Shown one piece after another: positions 8,155 through 17,778 of a DNA stretch of 64,000 nt; the first letter of the stretch is position 1; every line of letters begins with the position of its first letter. Position numbers and translations under genes: made by a program. Under the pieces are notes generated by a model, which was given only the letters and a program-made list of their open reading frames with translations, did not search any database and was not told where the DNA came from. The stretch spans positions 24,054-88,053 of the forward strand of contig NZ_LZJI01000114.1 in NCBI RefSeq assembly GCF_001667775.1, written 5' to 3'. Origin of the DNA: Mycobacterium sp. E1747 (GTDB lineage Bacteria; Actinomycetota; Actinomycetes; Mycobacteriales; Mycobacteriaceae).

Positions 8155-9528
8155 CTATTGAGCCTGGCTCACCGACGACATATGGAAGTCCGGTATCCGC
8201 AGCGAAGGCATGGCCGACCGGGTGGCCCAGTCGGCCCACTCCCGCGGCAGGGTCTTCTCGCTCATCCCCGCCTCGGTGGCCCGCCGCAGCAGGTCCAGCG
8301 GACTCTCGTTGAAGCGGAAGTTATTGACGGCGCCGGTTACCTCGCCGTCCTCGATCAGGTACACACCGTCGCGGGTCAGCCCGGTGAGCAACAGCGTGGT
8401 GGGGTCGACCTCGCGGATGTACCACAGCGTGGTCAGCAGCAGGCCACGTTCGGTGCCGGCGATCATGTCGGCCAGCTCGGCCGACCCGCCCGTCATCACC
8501 AGGTTGTCGGCGGCGACCGCGACGTCGGCATCGAATTTGGCGGCCGTCGCGCGCGGGTAGGCCAGCGCGTTGATCATCCCGTTGCGGATCCAGTCGACGT
8601 GGCCGATCTGCATGCCGTTGTCGAACACCGACATCGTCTCCGACGAGCTGCTCACCGCGACGAATGGTGTGCACGCCAGGCCCGGCGCCATCGGGTCAGA
8701 GAACAGCGTCAGCGGCAAATCGGTGAGCCGCTCCCCCACCCGCGTTCCCCCACCCGGTGCGGAAAACGCGGTGCGGCCCTCGCGTGCACCGCGGCCGGCC
8801 ATCGACCACGCCAGGTAAAGCATCATGTCGGCCACGGTGGACGGCGGCATGATCGTCTCGTAGCGACCCGCGGGCAGCGCCACTGTGCGCTCGGCCCAGC
8901 CGAGGCGCATCGACAGCTCGTCGAGCAGCGAATCCATTGGCACATCGACGAAGTCGGGCGTACCGATACCCGCCCAGGCGCTGGCGTCGCCGCGTTTGCC
9001 GTTGATCTCCACCGCCCCGGCGGGCTGGGTGTAGCGTCGGCGCACCCCCGTCGACGACGCGAGGAACGTCGTCGAAACACTATGGTGCGCAAAGCCGTAC
9101 AGTCGGTCCGTGCGCTCAAAGCCGCGGCTCAAGGACTCGGCCACATCGGCGAACACGAGCGGCCCGGTGCCGGGCACCGGCGCCTCCCAATCGGCGGGCA
9201 CCCCAGTGTCGGCCAGCAGCGGCGCGGCATCACCGGCTTCGGGCGCCGAGCGGGCCGCCTCCTGGGACGCGGCCACCAATTCGGGGATCACCCGCGGATC
9301 GACCTCGGCGGACACCATCGTGCCGATGCGCGCGCCGGACCCTTGGCGGACGATCGAGATCACCGTGATGCTGCGATTGACCGCAACCCCGTTGGTGGTC
9401 ATCGAGTTACCCGCCCACCGCAGCGTCGCCTCGACCTTGTCGGTGACGAGCACCATGGTCTCGCTCGCGCCGCCGAGCTTGGCGGCCTCCTCGAGAACGA
9501 GGTTGACGACATGCTGCGCGCGAATCAT
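8155..9528 (-). CDS. tldE: TldE/PmbA-family metalloprotease subunit
   Basis: This 457-residue protein is the PmbA/TldE partner of the upstream TldD. Segments such as LPAGRYETIMPPSTVADMM and FSDPMAPGLACTPF fit the family. It lacks the HExxxH zinc motif, as expected for the non-catalytic E subunit. The ATG at 9528 overlaps the tldD stop (ATGA), so the pair is translationally coupled. TldD/TldE heterodimers form a chamber that degrades unfolded peptides and matures some modified peptides. No peptide precursor or modification enzyme is seen nearby. Length and position equal, from memory, M. tuberculosis Rv2314c. Longer open frame upstream of 9528 is a shadow of tldD. Confidence 0.85.
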   Translation of the reverse strand: MIRAQHVVNLVLEEAAKLGGASETMVLVTDKVEATLRWAGNSMTTNGVAVNRSITVISIVRQGSGARIGTMVSAEVDPRVIPELVAASQEAARSAPEAGDAAPLLADTGVPADWEAPVPGTGPLVFADVAESLSRGFERTDRLYGFAHHSVSTTFLASSTGVRRRYTQPAGAVEINGKRGDASAWAGIGTPDFVDVPMDSLLDELSMRLGWAERTVALPAGRYETIMPPSTVADMMLYLAWSMAGRGAREGRTAFSAPGGGTRVGERLTDLPLTLFSDPMAPGLACTPFVAVSSSSETMSVFDNGMQIGHVDWIRNGMINALAYPRATAAKFDADVAVAADNLVMTGGSAELADMIAGTERGLLLTTLWYIREVDPTTLLLTGLTRDGVYLIEDGEVTGAVNNFRFNESPLDLLRRATEAGMSEKTLPREWADWATRSAMPSLRIPDFHMSSVSQAQ

Positions 9529-11042
9529 CGGCCGCCCTCGGTCCGGGTATTGAGCACGTTCACACCACGGAACAACGCCGACGGACAGCCGTGGCTGACC
9601 GGGGCGACCTGACCGGGCTGGGCCTTCCCACAGTTGAATGCGCCGCCCAGCCGCCAGGTCGACGGGCCGCCCACGGCTTCCATCGAGTTCCAGAAATCCG
9701 TGGTGGTCGCCTGATAGGCCACGTCTCGCAGCTGGCCGTCCAGCCGGCCGCCGCGGATGCGGAAGAACCGCTGACCGGTGAACTGAAAGTTGTAGCGCTG
9801 CATGTCGATTGACCACGACTTGTCGCCGATGATGTAGATCCCGTCCTCGACACGGCTGATCAGGTCGGCGGTGCTGACGTCCTGGTGAGCCGGCTGCAAC
9901 GAAACGTTGGCCATCCGTTGGATCGGCACGTGACGCGGTGAATCCGCATACGAACATCCGTTGGACCGCGGTTGCCCGAGCCGCGGAGCGAACACCCGAT
10001 CGAGCTGATAGCCGACGAAGATGCCGTCGCGCACCAGATCCCAGCTTTGCGCCGCGACGCCCTCGTCGTCGTAACCGATGGTCGCCAGGCCGTGGTCGAC
10101 GATGCGGTCGGCGGTCACGTTCATCAACGGTGAGCCGTACCGCATGCTGCCGAGTTTGTCGGGCGTGGCGAACGACGTTCCGGCGTATGCCGCCTCGTAG
10201 CCGATGGCCCTGTCGTATTCGGTTGCGTGCCCGATGGACTCATGAATCGTCAGCCACAGGTTGGTGGGGTCGATCACCAGGTCCGTGCGCCCCGCGGTCA
10301 CGCTGGGCGCCTTGACCTTTTCGGCAAGCAGCGACGGCAATTGCGCCAGTTCGTCCGTCCAGTTCCACACCTCGTCGCCGGCCAGCACTTCCCAGCCGCG
10401 CCCGGTCGGTGGCGCCAGCGTGCGCATCGAGTCGAAGCTTCCCGCCGCCGCGTCGACGGTCACCGCCTCCAGCGACGGCTGCACCCGCACCCGCTGTTGG
10501 GTGATCGATGACCCGAAGGTGTCGGCGTAGAAAGACTGTTCCTTGACGGCCGTGAGGATGGCCGACACGTGGTCGACACCATCCGCGCTGAGGAGGCGCC
10601 CCGAGTAATCCTCCAGCACGTCGATCTTCTCGGACACCGGGACGGTGAACGGGTCGGTCCGGTAATTCGAGACCCAGCTGGCGTCGGCGTACACCGGCTC
10701 GGGCGCCAGCTCGACGCGTTCGCGGTTCAGCATCGCCAGGGTGGTGGCCACCTGCACGGCGTGACGCGCGGTCTCGGCCGCGACCGACGGCGCCAGCTCA
10801 GCATGGGAGGCGAAACCCCACGTGCCGTCGACGATCACCCGAACCGCCAGCCCGACCTCGCGGTTGACGACTGCGGTCTCCAGCTCGCCGTCGCGTAGCT
10901 GGATGATCTCGGTCACGATGCGGTGAACCCGCAGGTCGGCGTAGCTGGCGCCGGCCGCGGTGGCCGACGACAGCGCGGCTTCGGCCAGCTCGTGGCGCGG
11001 CAGGTTGAGGAAGTCGGCATCGATCCCCCGGTTCGGTGTCAC
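9525..11042 (-). CDS. tldD: TldD-family zinc metalloprotease
   Basis: This 505-residue protein has the TldD catalytic motif HESIGH, in the segment LTIHESIGHATEYDRA, where the two His bind zinc and Glu acts as base. It also has the conserved C-terminal GGAFNCGKAQPGQ region. It pairs with TldE encoded just downstream. The frame stays open to a GTG at 11066, but the GTG at 11042 gives a 505-residue protein beginning TPNRGIDADF, matching the length I recall for Rv2315c. The gene is divergent from uspA across a 59-base gap that must hold both promoters. Confidence 0.85.
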   Translation of the reverse strand: MTPNRGIDADFLNLPRHELAEAALSSATAAGASYADLRVHRIVTEIIQLRDGELETAVVNREVGLAVRVIVDGTWGFASHAELAPSVAAETARHAVQVATTLAMLNRERVELAPEPVYADASWVSNYRTDPFTVPVSEKIDVLEDYSGRLLSADGVDHVSAILTAVKEQSFYADTFGSSITQQRVRVQPSLEAVTVDAAAGSFDSMRTLAPPTGRGWEVLAGDEVWNWTDELAQLPSLLAEKVKAPSVTAGRTDLVIDPTNLWLTIHESIGHATEYDRAIGYEAAYAGTSFATPDKLGSMRYGSPLMNVTADRIVDHGLATIGYDDEGVAAQSWDLVRDGIFVGYQLDRVFAPRLGQPRSNGCSYADSPRHVPIQRMANVSLQPAHQDVSTADLISRVEDGIYIIGDKSWSIDMQRYNFQFTGQRFFRIRGGRLDGQLRDVAYQATTTDFWNSMEAVGGPSTWRLGGAFNCGKAQPGQVAPVSHGCPSALFRGVNVLNTRTEGGR

Positions 11043-11101
11043 GGTTCCACCGTAACGGCCGCTCACCCCAAACCCGGGCGCCGCCCGCTTTAATTACCTC
11101 C

Positions 11102-11986
11102 ATGGCCAGCGGCGTCGGCAGGACACAGCCTCGCTCCACCGCGCTGGGCTACGCCCTGCTGGCGCCCAGCCTGTTCGGCGTCGTCGCCTTCTTGCTGCTG
11201 CCCATCCTCGTGGTGCTCTGGTTGAGCCTGTGCCGATGGGACCTGCTCGGGCCGCTGCACTATGTGGGCCTGGCCAACTGGCGCTCGGTGCTGACCGACC
11301 GCAACTTCGCCAACTCGCTGATCGTCACCGCCGTCTTCGTGGCGATCGTGGTCCCGGCGCAGACGGTGCTGGGCCTGATGGCCGCGTCGATGTTGGCTCG
11401 TCAGCTCCCCGGCACCGGCCTGTTCCGCACCCTCTACGTGCTGCCGTGGATCTGCGCGCCGCTGGCAATCGCGGTGCTGTGGCGCTGGATTCTGGCTCCC
11501 ACCGACGGAGCCGTGAGCACCCTGCTGGGCCACAGCATCGAGTGGCTGTCGGACCCCAGCTTCGCGCTGCCGCTCGTTTCGGCCGTCGTCGTATGGACGA
11601 ACGTCGGATACGTCTCGTTGTCGTTTTTGGCGGGCCTGCTGGCGATCCCCGACGACATTCACGCCGCCGCCCGCACCGACGGAGCGACCGCGTGGCAACG
11701 GTTCCGGCGCATCACCCTGCCCATGCTGCGACCGACCACGTTCTTCGTCCTTCTGACGGGGATCGTCAGCACCGCACAGGTTTTCGACATGGTCTACGCT
11801 CTGACCGGCGGCGGACCAGGCGGCAGCACCGACCTGGTGGCCCACCGCATCTACGCCGAGGCTTTCGGTTCCGCGGCCATCGGGCGCGCGTCGGTGATGG
11901 CGGTGGTGCTGTTCGTCATCCTGATCGGCGTCACCATGGTGCAGCACCTGTATTTCCGGCGGCGGATCAGCTATGACCTCACCTAG
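11102..11986 (+). CDS. uspA: UspA, ABC sugar permease subunit
   Basis: The 294-residue inner-membrane protein has six predicted helices and the permease EAA loop (HAAARTDGATAWQRFRRITLPMLRP), which docks the ATPase. It belongs to the MalF-like carbohydrate uptake permeases. It overlaps uspB by 14 bases. No dedicated ATPase is in the cluster, so a shared MsiK/SugC-like ATPase is expected. I start at ATG 11102 (MASGVGRTQ); no Shine-Dalgarno is visible, so initiation may be leaderless. Matches Rv2316 in order. Confidence 0.85.
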   Translation: MASGVGRTQPRSTALGYALLAPSLFGVVAFLLLPILVVLWLSLCRWDLLGPLHYVGLANWRSVLTDRNFANSLIVTAVFVAIVVPAQTVLGLMAASMLARQLPGTGLFRTLYVLPWICAPLAIAVLWRWILAPTDGAVSTLLGHSIEWLSDPSFALPLVSAVVVWTNVGYVSLSFLAGLLAIPDDIHAAARTDGATAWQRFRRITLPMLRPTTFFVLLTGIVSTAQVFDMVYALTGGGPGGSTDLVAHRIYAEAFGSAAIGRASVMAVVLFVILIGVTMVQHLYFRRRISYDLT

Positions 11987-12788
11987 CCGGCTCGCCATTT
12001 ACGCCGGGCTCATCGTCGGTGCGCTGATCACGTTGGCACCGTTCGCCCTTGGCCTGCTCACCTCGTTCACCTCGGCCCACCAGTTCGCGACGGGCACGCC
12101 CCTGCAGCTACCGCGGCCGTTCACCCTCGCCAACTACGCCGACCTGGGCGGAGCCGGATTCGGCCGGGCGGCGGCCGTGACCGCGTTGATGACCGCGGTG
12201 ATCCTGCTGGGCCAGATGACTTTTTCGGTGCTCGCGGGGTACGCCTTCGCGCGATTGGACTTTCCCGGGCGCGACGCGCTGTTCTGGGCGTACATCGCCA
12301 CGTTGATGGTGCCGGGCACGGTCACGGTGGTACCGCTGTATCTCATGATGGCCCAGCTCGGGCTGCGGAACACGTTCTGGGCGTTGGTGCTGCCCTTCAT
12401 GTTCGGCTCACCGTACGCGATCTTCCTGCTGCGCGAGCACTTTCGCATCATCCCGAACGATTTGATCAACGCCGCCCACCTGGACGGCGCCAACACACTG
12501 GACGTGATCGTGCACGTGGTCATCCCGTCCAGCCGACCGGTGCTGGCCGCCTTGACGTTGATCACCGTGGTCTCGCAGTGGAACAACTTCATGTGGCCGT
12601 TGGTGATCACCAGCGGGCACAAGTGGCGGGTGCTGACGGTGGCGACGGCCGACTTGCAGTCACGGTTCAACGCCCAGTGGACGTTGGTGATGGCGGCGAC
12701 GACGGTCGCGATCGTCCCGCTGATCGCGCTGTTCGTGGTTTTCCAGCGGCACATCGTCGCTTCGATCGTCGTCTCGGGGCTCAAGTGA
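11973..12788 (+). CDS. uspB: UspB, ABC sugar permease subunit
   Basis: The 271-residue partner permease is MalG-like, with about six helices and the EAA loop INAAHLDGANTLDVIVHVVIP near residues 168-190. It forms the membrane channel with UspA. The overlap with uspA indicates coupled translation. The final residues (VVSGLK) are typical of this permease class. Confidence 0.85.
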   Translation: MTSPSRLAIYAGLIVGALITLAPFALGLLTSFTSAHQFATGTPLQLPRPFTLANYADLGGAGFGRAAAVTALMTAVILLGQMTFSVLAGYAFARLDFPGRDALFWAYIATLMVPGTVTVVPLYLMMAQLGLRNTFWALVLPFMFGSPYAIFLLREHFRIIPNDLINAAHLDGANTLDVIVHVVIPSSRPVLAALTLITVVSQWNNFMWPLVITSGHKWRVLTVATADLQSRFNAQWTLVMAATTVAIVPLIALFVVFQRHIVASIVVSGLK

Positions 12789-12861
12789 CCCGTTCGCGCG
12801 CCGAGATCACGGCTGTGCATCCCGGCGATCGACGACCACCCGGGCAATCTCGGTGCAGGCC

Positions 12862-14199
12862 ATGACGCGGCCCCGCGTTTCGACACTGATGGCCGGGGCG
12901 CTCGCCCTGGTGGCGCTCCTGTTGGGCGCGACCGCGGTGCTGCTCGATTACTCCGGCCAGCCCCCCGGCGGCAAGATCGTCGTGACGGTGCGGGTCTGGG
13001 GCGACCAGATCGCCGCGGCCTACCGGCGGTCCTTCGAGGCGTTCAACCGCGCGCATCCCGATATCGCGGTGCACACCAGCGTGGTGTCGTATTCGACGTA
13101 CTTCGACACGCTGCGCACCGATGTCGCCGGCGGCAGCGCCGACGACATCTTCTGGCTGTCCAACGCCTACCTGGCCGCCTACGCCGACAGTGGGCGGCTG
13201 ATGAACATCGGTGCCACCCTCAAACCGGCCTCCGCCGCGGCGTGGGACTCCGCGGTCGCCGACCAGTTCACCCGCGGGGGCGTGCTGTGGGGTGTGCCGC
13301 AACTGACCGACGCCGGGATCGCGCTGTACTACAACGCGGACCTGCTCGCCGCGGCGGGCGTCGAACCCACCCAGCTGACCGGATTGCGATGGAGTGCCGA
13401 CGGCACCGACGGTCTGCGTCCCATGTTGGCCCGGCTCACCGTGGACGCGGACGGACATGCCGGAAACACACCCGGTTTCGATGCCCGGCGGGTTCGGCAG
13501 TGGGGCTACAACGCCGCCAACGACCCGCAAGGCATCTACCTCAACTACATCGGTTCGGCCGGCGGGGTTTTCCAGCGCGGCGATCAGTTCGCGTTCGACA
13601 ATCCAGGGGCGGTGCAGGCCTTCCGCTACCTGGTTGGCCTGATCAACGACGACCACGTCGCGCCGCCCGCCTCGGACACCAACGACAACGGGGACTTCTC
13701 GCGCAACCAATTCTTGGCGGGCAGGATGGCGCTCTTCCAATCCGGCACCTACAACCTGGCGCCGGTGGCCCGCGATGCCCGCTTCCGCTGGGGCGTGACG
13801 ATGATGCCGGCCGGCCCGGTGGGCCGGGTGAGCGTCACCAATGGCATTGCGGCGGCCGGCAATGCCGCTACGAGGCATCCCGACGCGGTGCGCCAGGTGC
13901 TGACCTGGATGGGCAGCAAGGAAGGCAACGAGTTCCTCGGTCGCGAGGGCGCGGCCATCCCGGCGGTCCTGTCGGCCCAACCGGTTTACTTCGACTACTG
14001 GTCCGCCCGAGGCGTCGACGTCACACCGTTCTTCGCCGTGCTCAACGGACCGCGCATCGCGGCCCCGGGCGGCGCCGGCTTCGCGGCCGGCAACGACGCC
14101 CTGCGGCCGTACTTCGATGAAATGTTCCTCGGCCGCGGCGATGTCGCGGCCACCCTGGCCAGGGCGCAGGCGGCGGCGAACGCCGCGGCCCAGCGCTAG
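12862..14199 (+). CDS. uspC: UspC, solute-binding protein of amino-sugar importer
   Basis: The 445-residue extracytoplasmic solute-binding protein has a hydrophobic N-terminal segment (TLMAGALALVALLLGATAVLL). Because no lipobox cysteine follows, it looks membrane-anchored by this helix. Family 1 carbohydrate-binding features follow (VRVWGDQIAAAYRRSFEAFN, ADDIFWLSNAYLAAYAD, GVPQLTDAGIALYYN). The M. tuberculosis orthologue Rv2318 is reported to bind amino sugars, and I assume the same ligand class. A GTG nine bases upstream is an alternative start. The 73-base gap after uspB has no terminator that I can see, so one operon is likely. Confidence 0.8.
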   Translation: MTRPRVSTLMAGALALVALLLGATAVLLDYSGQPPGGKIVVTVRVWGDQIAAAYRRSFEAFNRAHPDIAVHTSVVSYSTYFDTLRTDVAGGSADDIFWLSNAYLAAYADSGRLMNIGATLKPASAAAWDSAVADQFTRGGVLWGVPQLTDAGIALYYNADLLAAAGVEPTQLTGLRWSADGTDGLRPMLARLTVDADGHAGNTPGFDARRVRQWGYNAANDPQGIYLNYIGSAGGVFQRGDQFAFDNPGAVQAFRYLVGLINDDHVAPPASDTNDNGDFSRNQFLAGRMALFQSGTYNLAPVARDARFRWGVTMMPAGPVGRVSVTNGIAAAGNAATRHPDAVRQVLTWMGSKEGNEFLGREGAAIPAVLSAQPVYFDYWSARGVDVTPFFAVLNGPRIAAPGGAGFAAGNDALRPYFDEMFLGRGDVAATLARAQAAANAAAQR

Positions 14200-15074
14200 C
14201 CTGGCAGCACGAGCACCGGCACGGGGCTCTCACGGATGATCTTGGTGCTGCGAGAACCGAGGAAGACCCGGCGGATGTCGCCACGAGGCCGGGTGCCCAA
14301 CGCCAGGATCTCGCCCTCCTGCCAATCCGCCTTCGCCAACGCCTCCTTCCAGCTGCGGCCGGTAACGACTTGCAGCGCAACGTCTTCGCTCACAATCTCG
14401 TCCGTCTTGAGTTCCTCGAGGATTTCTCGCACCTGCGCGGCCCAGGCCTGCAGCACCTGATCCTCGACCTCGAGCCCGACCTCCGGGGGGTACATCGTCT
14501 TGCCGCGGACCGCGAAGGTGATCACTCGCACCGGCACCCCGAATCGCCGGCCGAAGTCATTACAGCGTTTCACCACATCTATCGAGTCCGGGGTGGCCGA
14601 GTAGGCACAGGTGAGGCGGGTCAACTTTCCTTGGTGCGAGCGGTAATTCCGCGGGCTGATGGCCACCGGGACGGGAGAGGCGTGCAGCAGCCAGTCGGCG
14701 GTCGAGCCGATCAGCACCAGCCCACGTCCCCCGCTGGGCAGCGAGCCGAGCACGAGCACATCGGCCTCCACCTCATGGATGATTTCGAGGAGTCCCCCGG
14801 ACACCGATCCGTGCGCACGGTGCAGGTAAGTGACCTCGATCCCGTCAGCCATCGCGTCCAGGAAACGGGTGGCCTCCTTCGCCGACTCCGCGGCCATGGT
14901 GTCGGCCCACAGTTCGTACTCAGCGTCGATGCGACCGCGCGACGGCGTCAGCCACGGCTTGGGCACGATGGTCGCCACGGTGAGCGAGGTGCCGCGGGTC
15001 CGCGCGATGCGCACGCCCAGATGCAACCCGGAGAGGCCGACCTTGCCGGCCCGGTATCCCACAACGACGGTCAC
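14196..15074 (-). CDS. Universal stress protein, tandem domains
   Basis: The 292-residue protein has two UspA-type domains. The first (about residues 1-140) has TVVVGYRAGK and ends in VLVLGSLPSGGRGLVLIGSTADWLLHASPVPVAI. The second (about 150-292) ends in ILALGTRPRGDIRRVFLGSRSTKIIRESPVPVLVLPG. The G-x2-G-x9-G-(S/T) nucleotide-binding pattern is recognisable in the first. The GTG at 15074 overlaps the rocE stop, giving coupled translation and the same length as Rv2319c. It may adjust permease activity or the stress response. Its stop is only four bases from the convergent uspC stop. Confidence 0.8.
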   Translation of the reverse strand: MTVVVGYRAGKVGLSGLHLGVRIARTRGTSLTVATIVPKPWLTPSRGRIDAEYELWADTMAAESAKEATRFLDAMADGIEVTYLHRAHGSVSGGLLEIIHEVEADVLVLGSLPSGGRGLVLIGSTADWLLHASPVPVAISPRNYRSHQGKLTRLTCAYSATPDSIDVVKRCNDFGRRFGVPVRVITFAVRGKTMYPPEVGLEVEDQVLQAWAAQVREILEELKTDEIVSEDVALQVVTGRSWKEALAKADWQEGEILALGTRPRGDIRRVFLGSRSTKIIRESPVPVLVLPG

Positions 15075-16516
15075 AGCGCGTCCGGCTCCAGCGCTCCGGC
15101 GTTGAGCGCGCTGTGATGGCGGCCCCACACGAAGTAGAAGACTAACGCGAGCGCGATCCAGCCACTGAAGGCAATCCAGGTGTACCAATGCAAGCTGGCG
15201 AGGATGTATCCGCACGCCAACACCGAAAGCGCGGGCGTGACGGGATAGCCGGGCACCTTGAAGCCCCGGGGCAGGTCGGGCTCGCGCACGCGCAAGATGA
15301 CCACTCCAGCGGATACGACGACGAACGCGGTGAGCGTCCCGATGGACACCATGTCCGCGAGCTTCTCCAGCGGTATGAAGGCGGCCAGCGCGGAGGCCGC
15401 GATGCCCACGATCACCGTGTTGCCCACCGGCGTCATGGTCCGCGTGTTCACCCGCGCGAATCGGGTGGGCAGCAGCCCGTCGCGGCCCATTGCGAAGAGG
15501 ATCCGCGTCTGCCCGTACATGGTGACCAGGGTGACGGAGAAGATCGAAATGACAGCGCCCGCAGCCAGGATGGTGCCCGCCCAGCTGCCGCCGGTGACGT
15601 TGTCGAGGATGGTGGACAGCCCGGCCTCCTGCTGCCCGGCAAAGTCCTGCCAGGGTTGGGTGCCCAGCGCGGCCACCGCGACCAATACGTAAACGCTCGT
15701 CACGGTCACCAGCGCCGCAATCAGCGCGCGCGGCATGGTCTGTTGCGGGTCCTTGACCTCGTCGCCCGCGGTGGACACGGCATCAAGCCCGATATAGGAG
15801 AAGAAGATAGTGCCGGCGGCCGAGCCGATTCCCGCGGCGCCGAAGGGCGCGAAGTCGTGGAGATGGTGCGCGTCGAACGCCGTGAACGCCACGATCACGA
15901 AGATGATCAGCACGCCCAGCTTGACGAGCACCATGATCGTGTTGACCCTGGCCGATTCGCTGGCGCCGCGGATGAGCAGCAACGCGCACATCGCGATCAA
16001 GATGATCGCGGGCAGGTTCACATAGCCGGGCCGGGCATCCCACGGCGCGGCTGACAGCGCGTGCGGCAACTGGAAGCCGAAGACGTTGCTGAGCAGCTTG
16101 TTCAGATATCCGCTCCAGTTGACCGCGACGGCGGCGGTCGACACCCCGTATTCGAGCAGCAGACAGGCGGCCACACCCATCGCCACGACCTCACCCAGGG
16201 TGGTATAGGCGTAGGAGTACGACGATCCGGAAACCGGTACCGCCGAAGCCAATTCGGCGTAGCAGATGGCCGCGAGCCCGGCCGCGACCCCGGCGATGAG
16301 GAAGGACAGGATCACTCCCGGGCCGGCTTCGGGCACGGCCTGAGACATGACGAAGAAAATGCCCGTTCCGACCGTCGAGCCGACCCCGAACATGGTCAAC
16401 TGGAAAGTGCCGATGCTCCGCTTGAGGTGGTCCGCGGCCCCGTACGCGACGGGCGTGCCGAGAACCGGACGGCGCCGCAGCATCTGCTCCTTGAGGCTGA
16501 TCGACGTGGGTGGCAA
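15071..16516 (-). CDS. rocE: APC-family (cationic) amino-acid permease
   Basis: The 481-residue integral membrane protein has about 12 helices and the APC substrate-binding GxG region (VGSTVGTGIFFVMSQ) in helix 1. It resembles cationic amino-acid transporters (CAT/RocE-like), including FFSYIGLDAVSTAGDEVKDPQQTMPRA. It lies 26 bases after rocD and overlaps the universal stress gene. Together with the dimethylargininase-like enzyme and rocD, it suggests uptake of arginine or ornithine for catabolism. Substrate is inferred from context. Confidence 0.8.
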   Translation of the reverse strand: MPPTSISLKEQMLRRRPVLGTPVAYGAADHLKRSIGTFQLTMFGVGSTVGTGIFFVMSQAVPEAGPGVILSFLIAGVAAGLAAICYAELASAVPVSGSSYSYAYTTLGEVVAMGVAACLLLEYGVSTAAVAVNWSGYLNKLLSNVFGFQLPHALSAAPWDARPGYVNLPAIILIAMCALLLIRGASESARVNTIMVLVKLGVLIIFVIVAFTAFDAHHLHDFAPFGAAGIGSAAGTIFFSYIGLDAVSTAGDEVKDPQQTMPRALIAALVTVTSVYVLVAVAALGTQPWQDFAGQQEAGLSTILDNVTGGSWAGTILAAGAVISIFSVTLVTMYGQTRILFAMGRDGLLPTRFARVNTRTMTPVGNTVIVGIAASALAAFIPLEKLADMVSIGTLTAFVVVSAGVVILRVREPDLPRGFKVPGYPVTPALSVLACGYILASLHWYTWIAFSGWIALALVFYFVWGRHHSALNAGALEPDAL

Positions 16517-16542
16517 TTACCCCTCCTTGTTCGATCAGCTGA

Positions 16543-17778
16543 TTATGGGCCAGCCTCCCGCAACGCAGAAGCGAACTGCTCAATCGCCCAGTCGATCTCC
16601 TGCTCGTTGATCACCAGCGGTGGCGCGAACCGCAACGTCGAGCCGTGCGTGTCCTTTACCAACACGCCCCGGTCGGCCAACCGGAGGCTTATCTGCTTGC
16701 CCGTCCCGAGTTGGGGGTCGACGTCGACTCCAGCCCACAATCCCAGCCCGCGCACCGCGAGCACGCCGTGACCCAGCAGTTCGCGCAGCCGTGTGTGCAG
16801 GTATGCGCCCAACATCGCTGAGCGGGCCTGGAATTCTCCGCGGCCCAACATGGACACCACGGTGGTGCCGATGGCGGCGGCCAACGGGTTGCCGCCGAAG
16901 GTGGAGCCGTGTTCGCCGGGATGCAGCACGCCCAAGATCTCGCGGTCGGCGACCACCGCCGACAAGGGGACCACGCCACCACCCAGGGCCTTACCGAGCA
17001 GGTAGACGTCCGGCACCACGCCCCAGTGGTCGCAGGCGAAGGTGTGGCCCGTGCGCGCCAGGCCGGACTGGATCTCGTCGGCGATCATCAGCACGTTGCG
17101 CTCGCTGCACAGGGTGCGAACGGACGGTAGATAGCCGTCTGGCGGAACGACGATGCCCGCCTCGCCCTGAATGGGTTCCAGCAGCACCGCGACGGTGTTG
17201 TCGTCGACCGCACACGCCAGCGCGTCGGCATCACCGAAGGGCACCGAACGGAACCCCGGCGTGAACGGCCCGAACCCGTCCCGCGCCGTCGGATCCGAGG
17301 AGAAGCTGACGATGCTGATCGTGCGACCGTGAAAGTTGTTGGCGGCCACGATGATGTTCGCCCGACCGTCGGGCACGCCCTTGACGTCGGCGCCCCACTT
17401 GCGGGCGATCTTGAGACCGCTCTCCACGGCTTCGGCGCCCGAGTTCATCGGCAGCACCAGGTCTTTGCCGCATAGCCGGGCCAAGGCGGCGCAGAACGGG
17501 CCGAGGGTGTCGGAATGGAAAGCGCGGCTCACCAGCGTGACGGTGTCGAGCTGAGCGTGGGCCGCCGCCGTGATCTCCGGGTTGCGGTGGCCGAAGTTGA
17601 CCGCCGAGTAGGCGGCCAGACAATCCAGGTAGCGCCGGCCCTCCACGTCGGTGATCCAGGCGCCCTCGGCGCTGGCCGCCACCACGGGCAATGGCGAATA
17701 GTTATGTGCCGCATGGCGTTCGACCAGCTCGATGGCGGCCTCGGTTTCGGTCGACGTCCGGGCTTCGAGGATCGTCAT
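16543..17778 (-). CDS. rocD: Ornithine aminotransferase, intact
   Basis: This 411-residue class III PLP aminotransferase converts ornithine and 2-oxoglutarate to glutamate semialdehyde and glutamate. Visible motifs are NSGAEAVESGLKIARKW, the PLP-Asp region LMIADEIQSGLARTG and the Schiff-base lysine in LLGKALGGGVVP. GGAGGT at 17785-17790 lies six bases before the ATG, and the ATG overlaps the stop of the upstream gene (ATGA). In M. tuberculosis the orthologue is broken into rocD1 and rocD2. Here the frame is continuous and all motifs are present. Confidence 0.9.
   Translation of the reverse strand: MTILEARTSTETEAAIELVERHAAHNYSPLPVVAASAEGAWITDVEGRRYLDCLAAYSAVNFGHRNPEITAAAHAQLDTVTLVSRAFHSDTLGPFCAALARLCGKDLVLPMNSGAEAVESGLKIARKWGADVKGVPDGRANIIVAANNFHGRTISIVSFSSDPTARDGFGPFTPGFRSVPFGDADALACAVDDNTVAVLLEPIQGEAGIVVPPDGYLPSVRTLCSERNVLMIADEIQSGLARTGHTFACDHWGVVPDVYLLGKALGGGVVPLSAVVADREILGVLHPGEHGSTFGGNPLAAAIGTTVVSMLGRGEFQARSAMLGAYLHTRLRELLGHGVLAVRGLGLWAGVDVDPQLGTGKQISLRLADRGVLVKDTHGSTLRFAPPLVINEQEIDWAIEQFASALREAGP

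Noticed and set aside
8158..9612. Long plus-strand frame opposite tldE
   Set aside because: It is a shadow of high-GC coding sequence: arginine/histidine-rich, no recognisable motif, and the minus strand has clear TldE/TldD genes with coupled starts.
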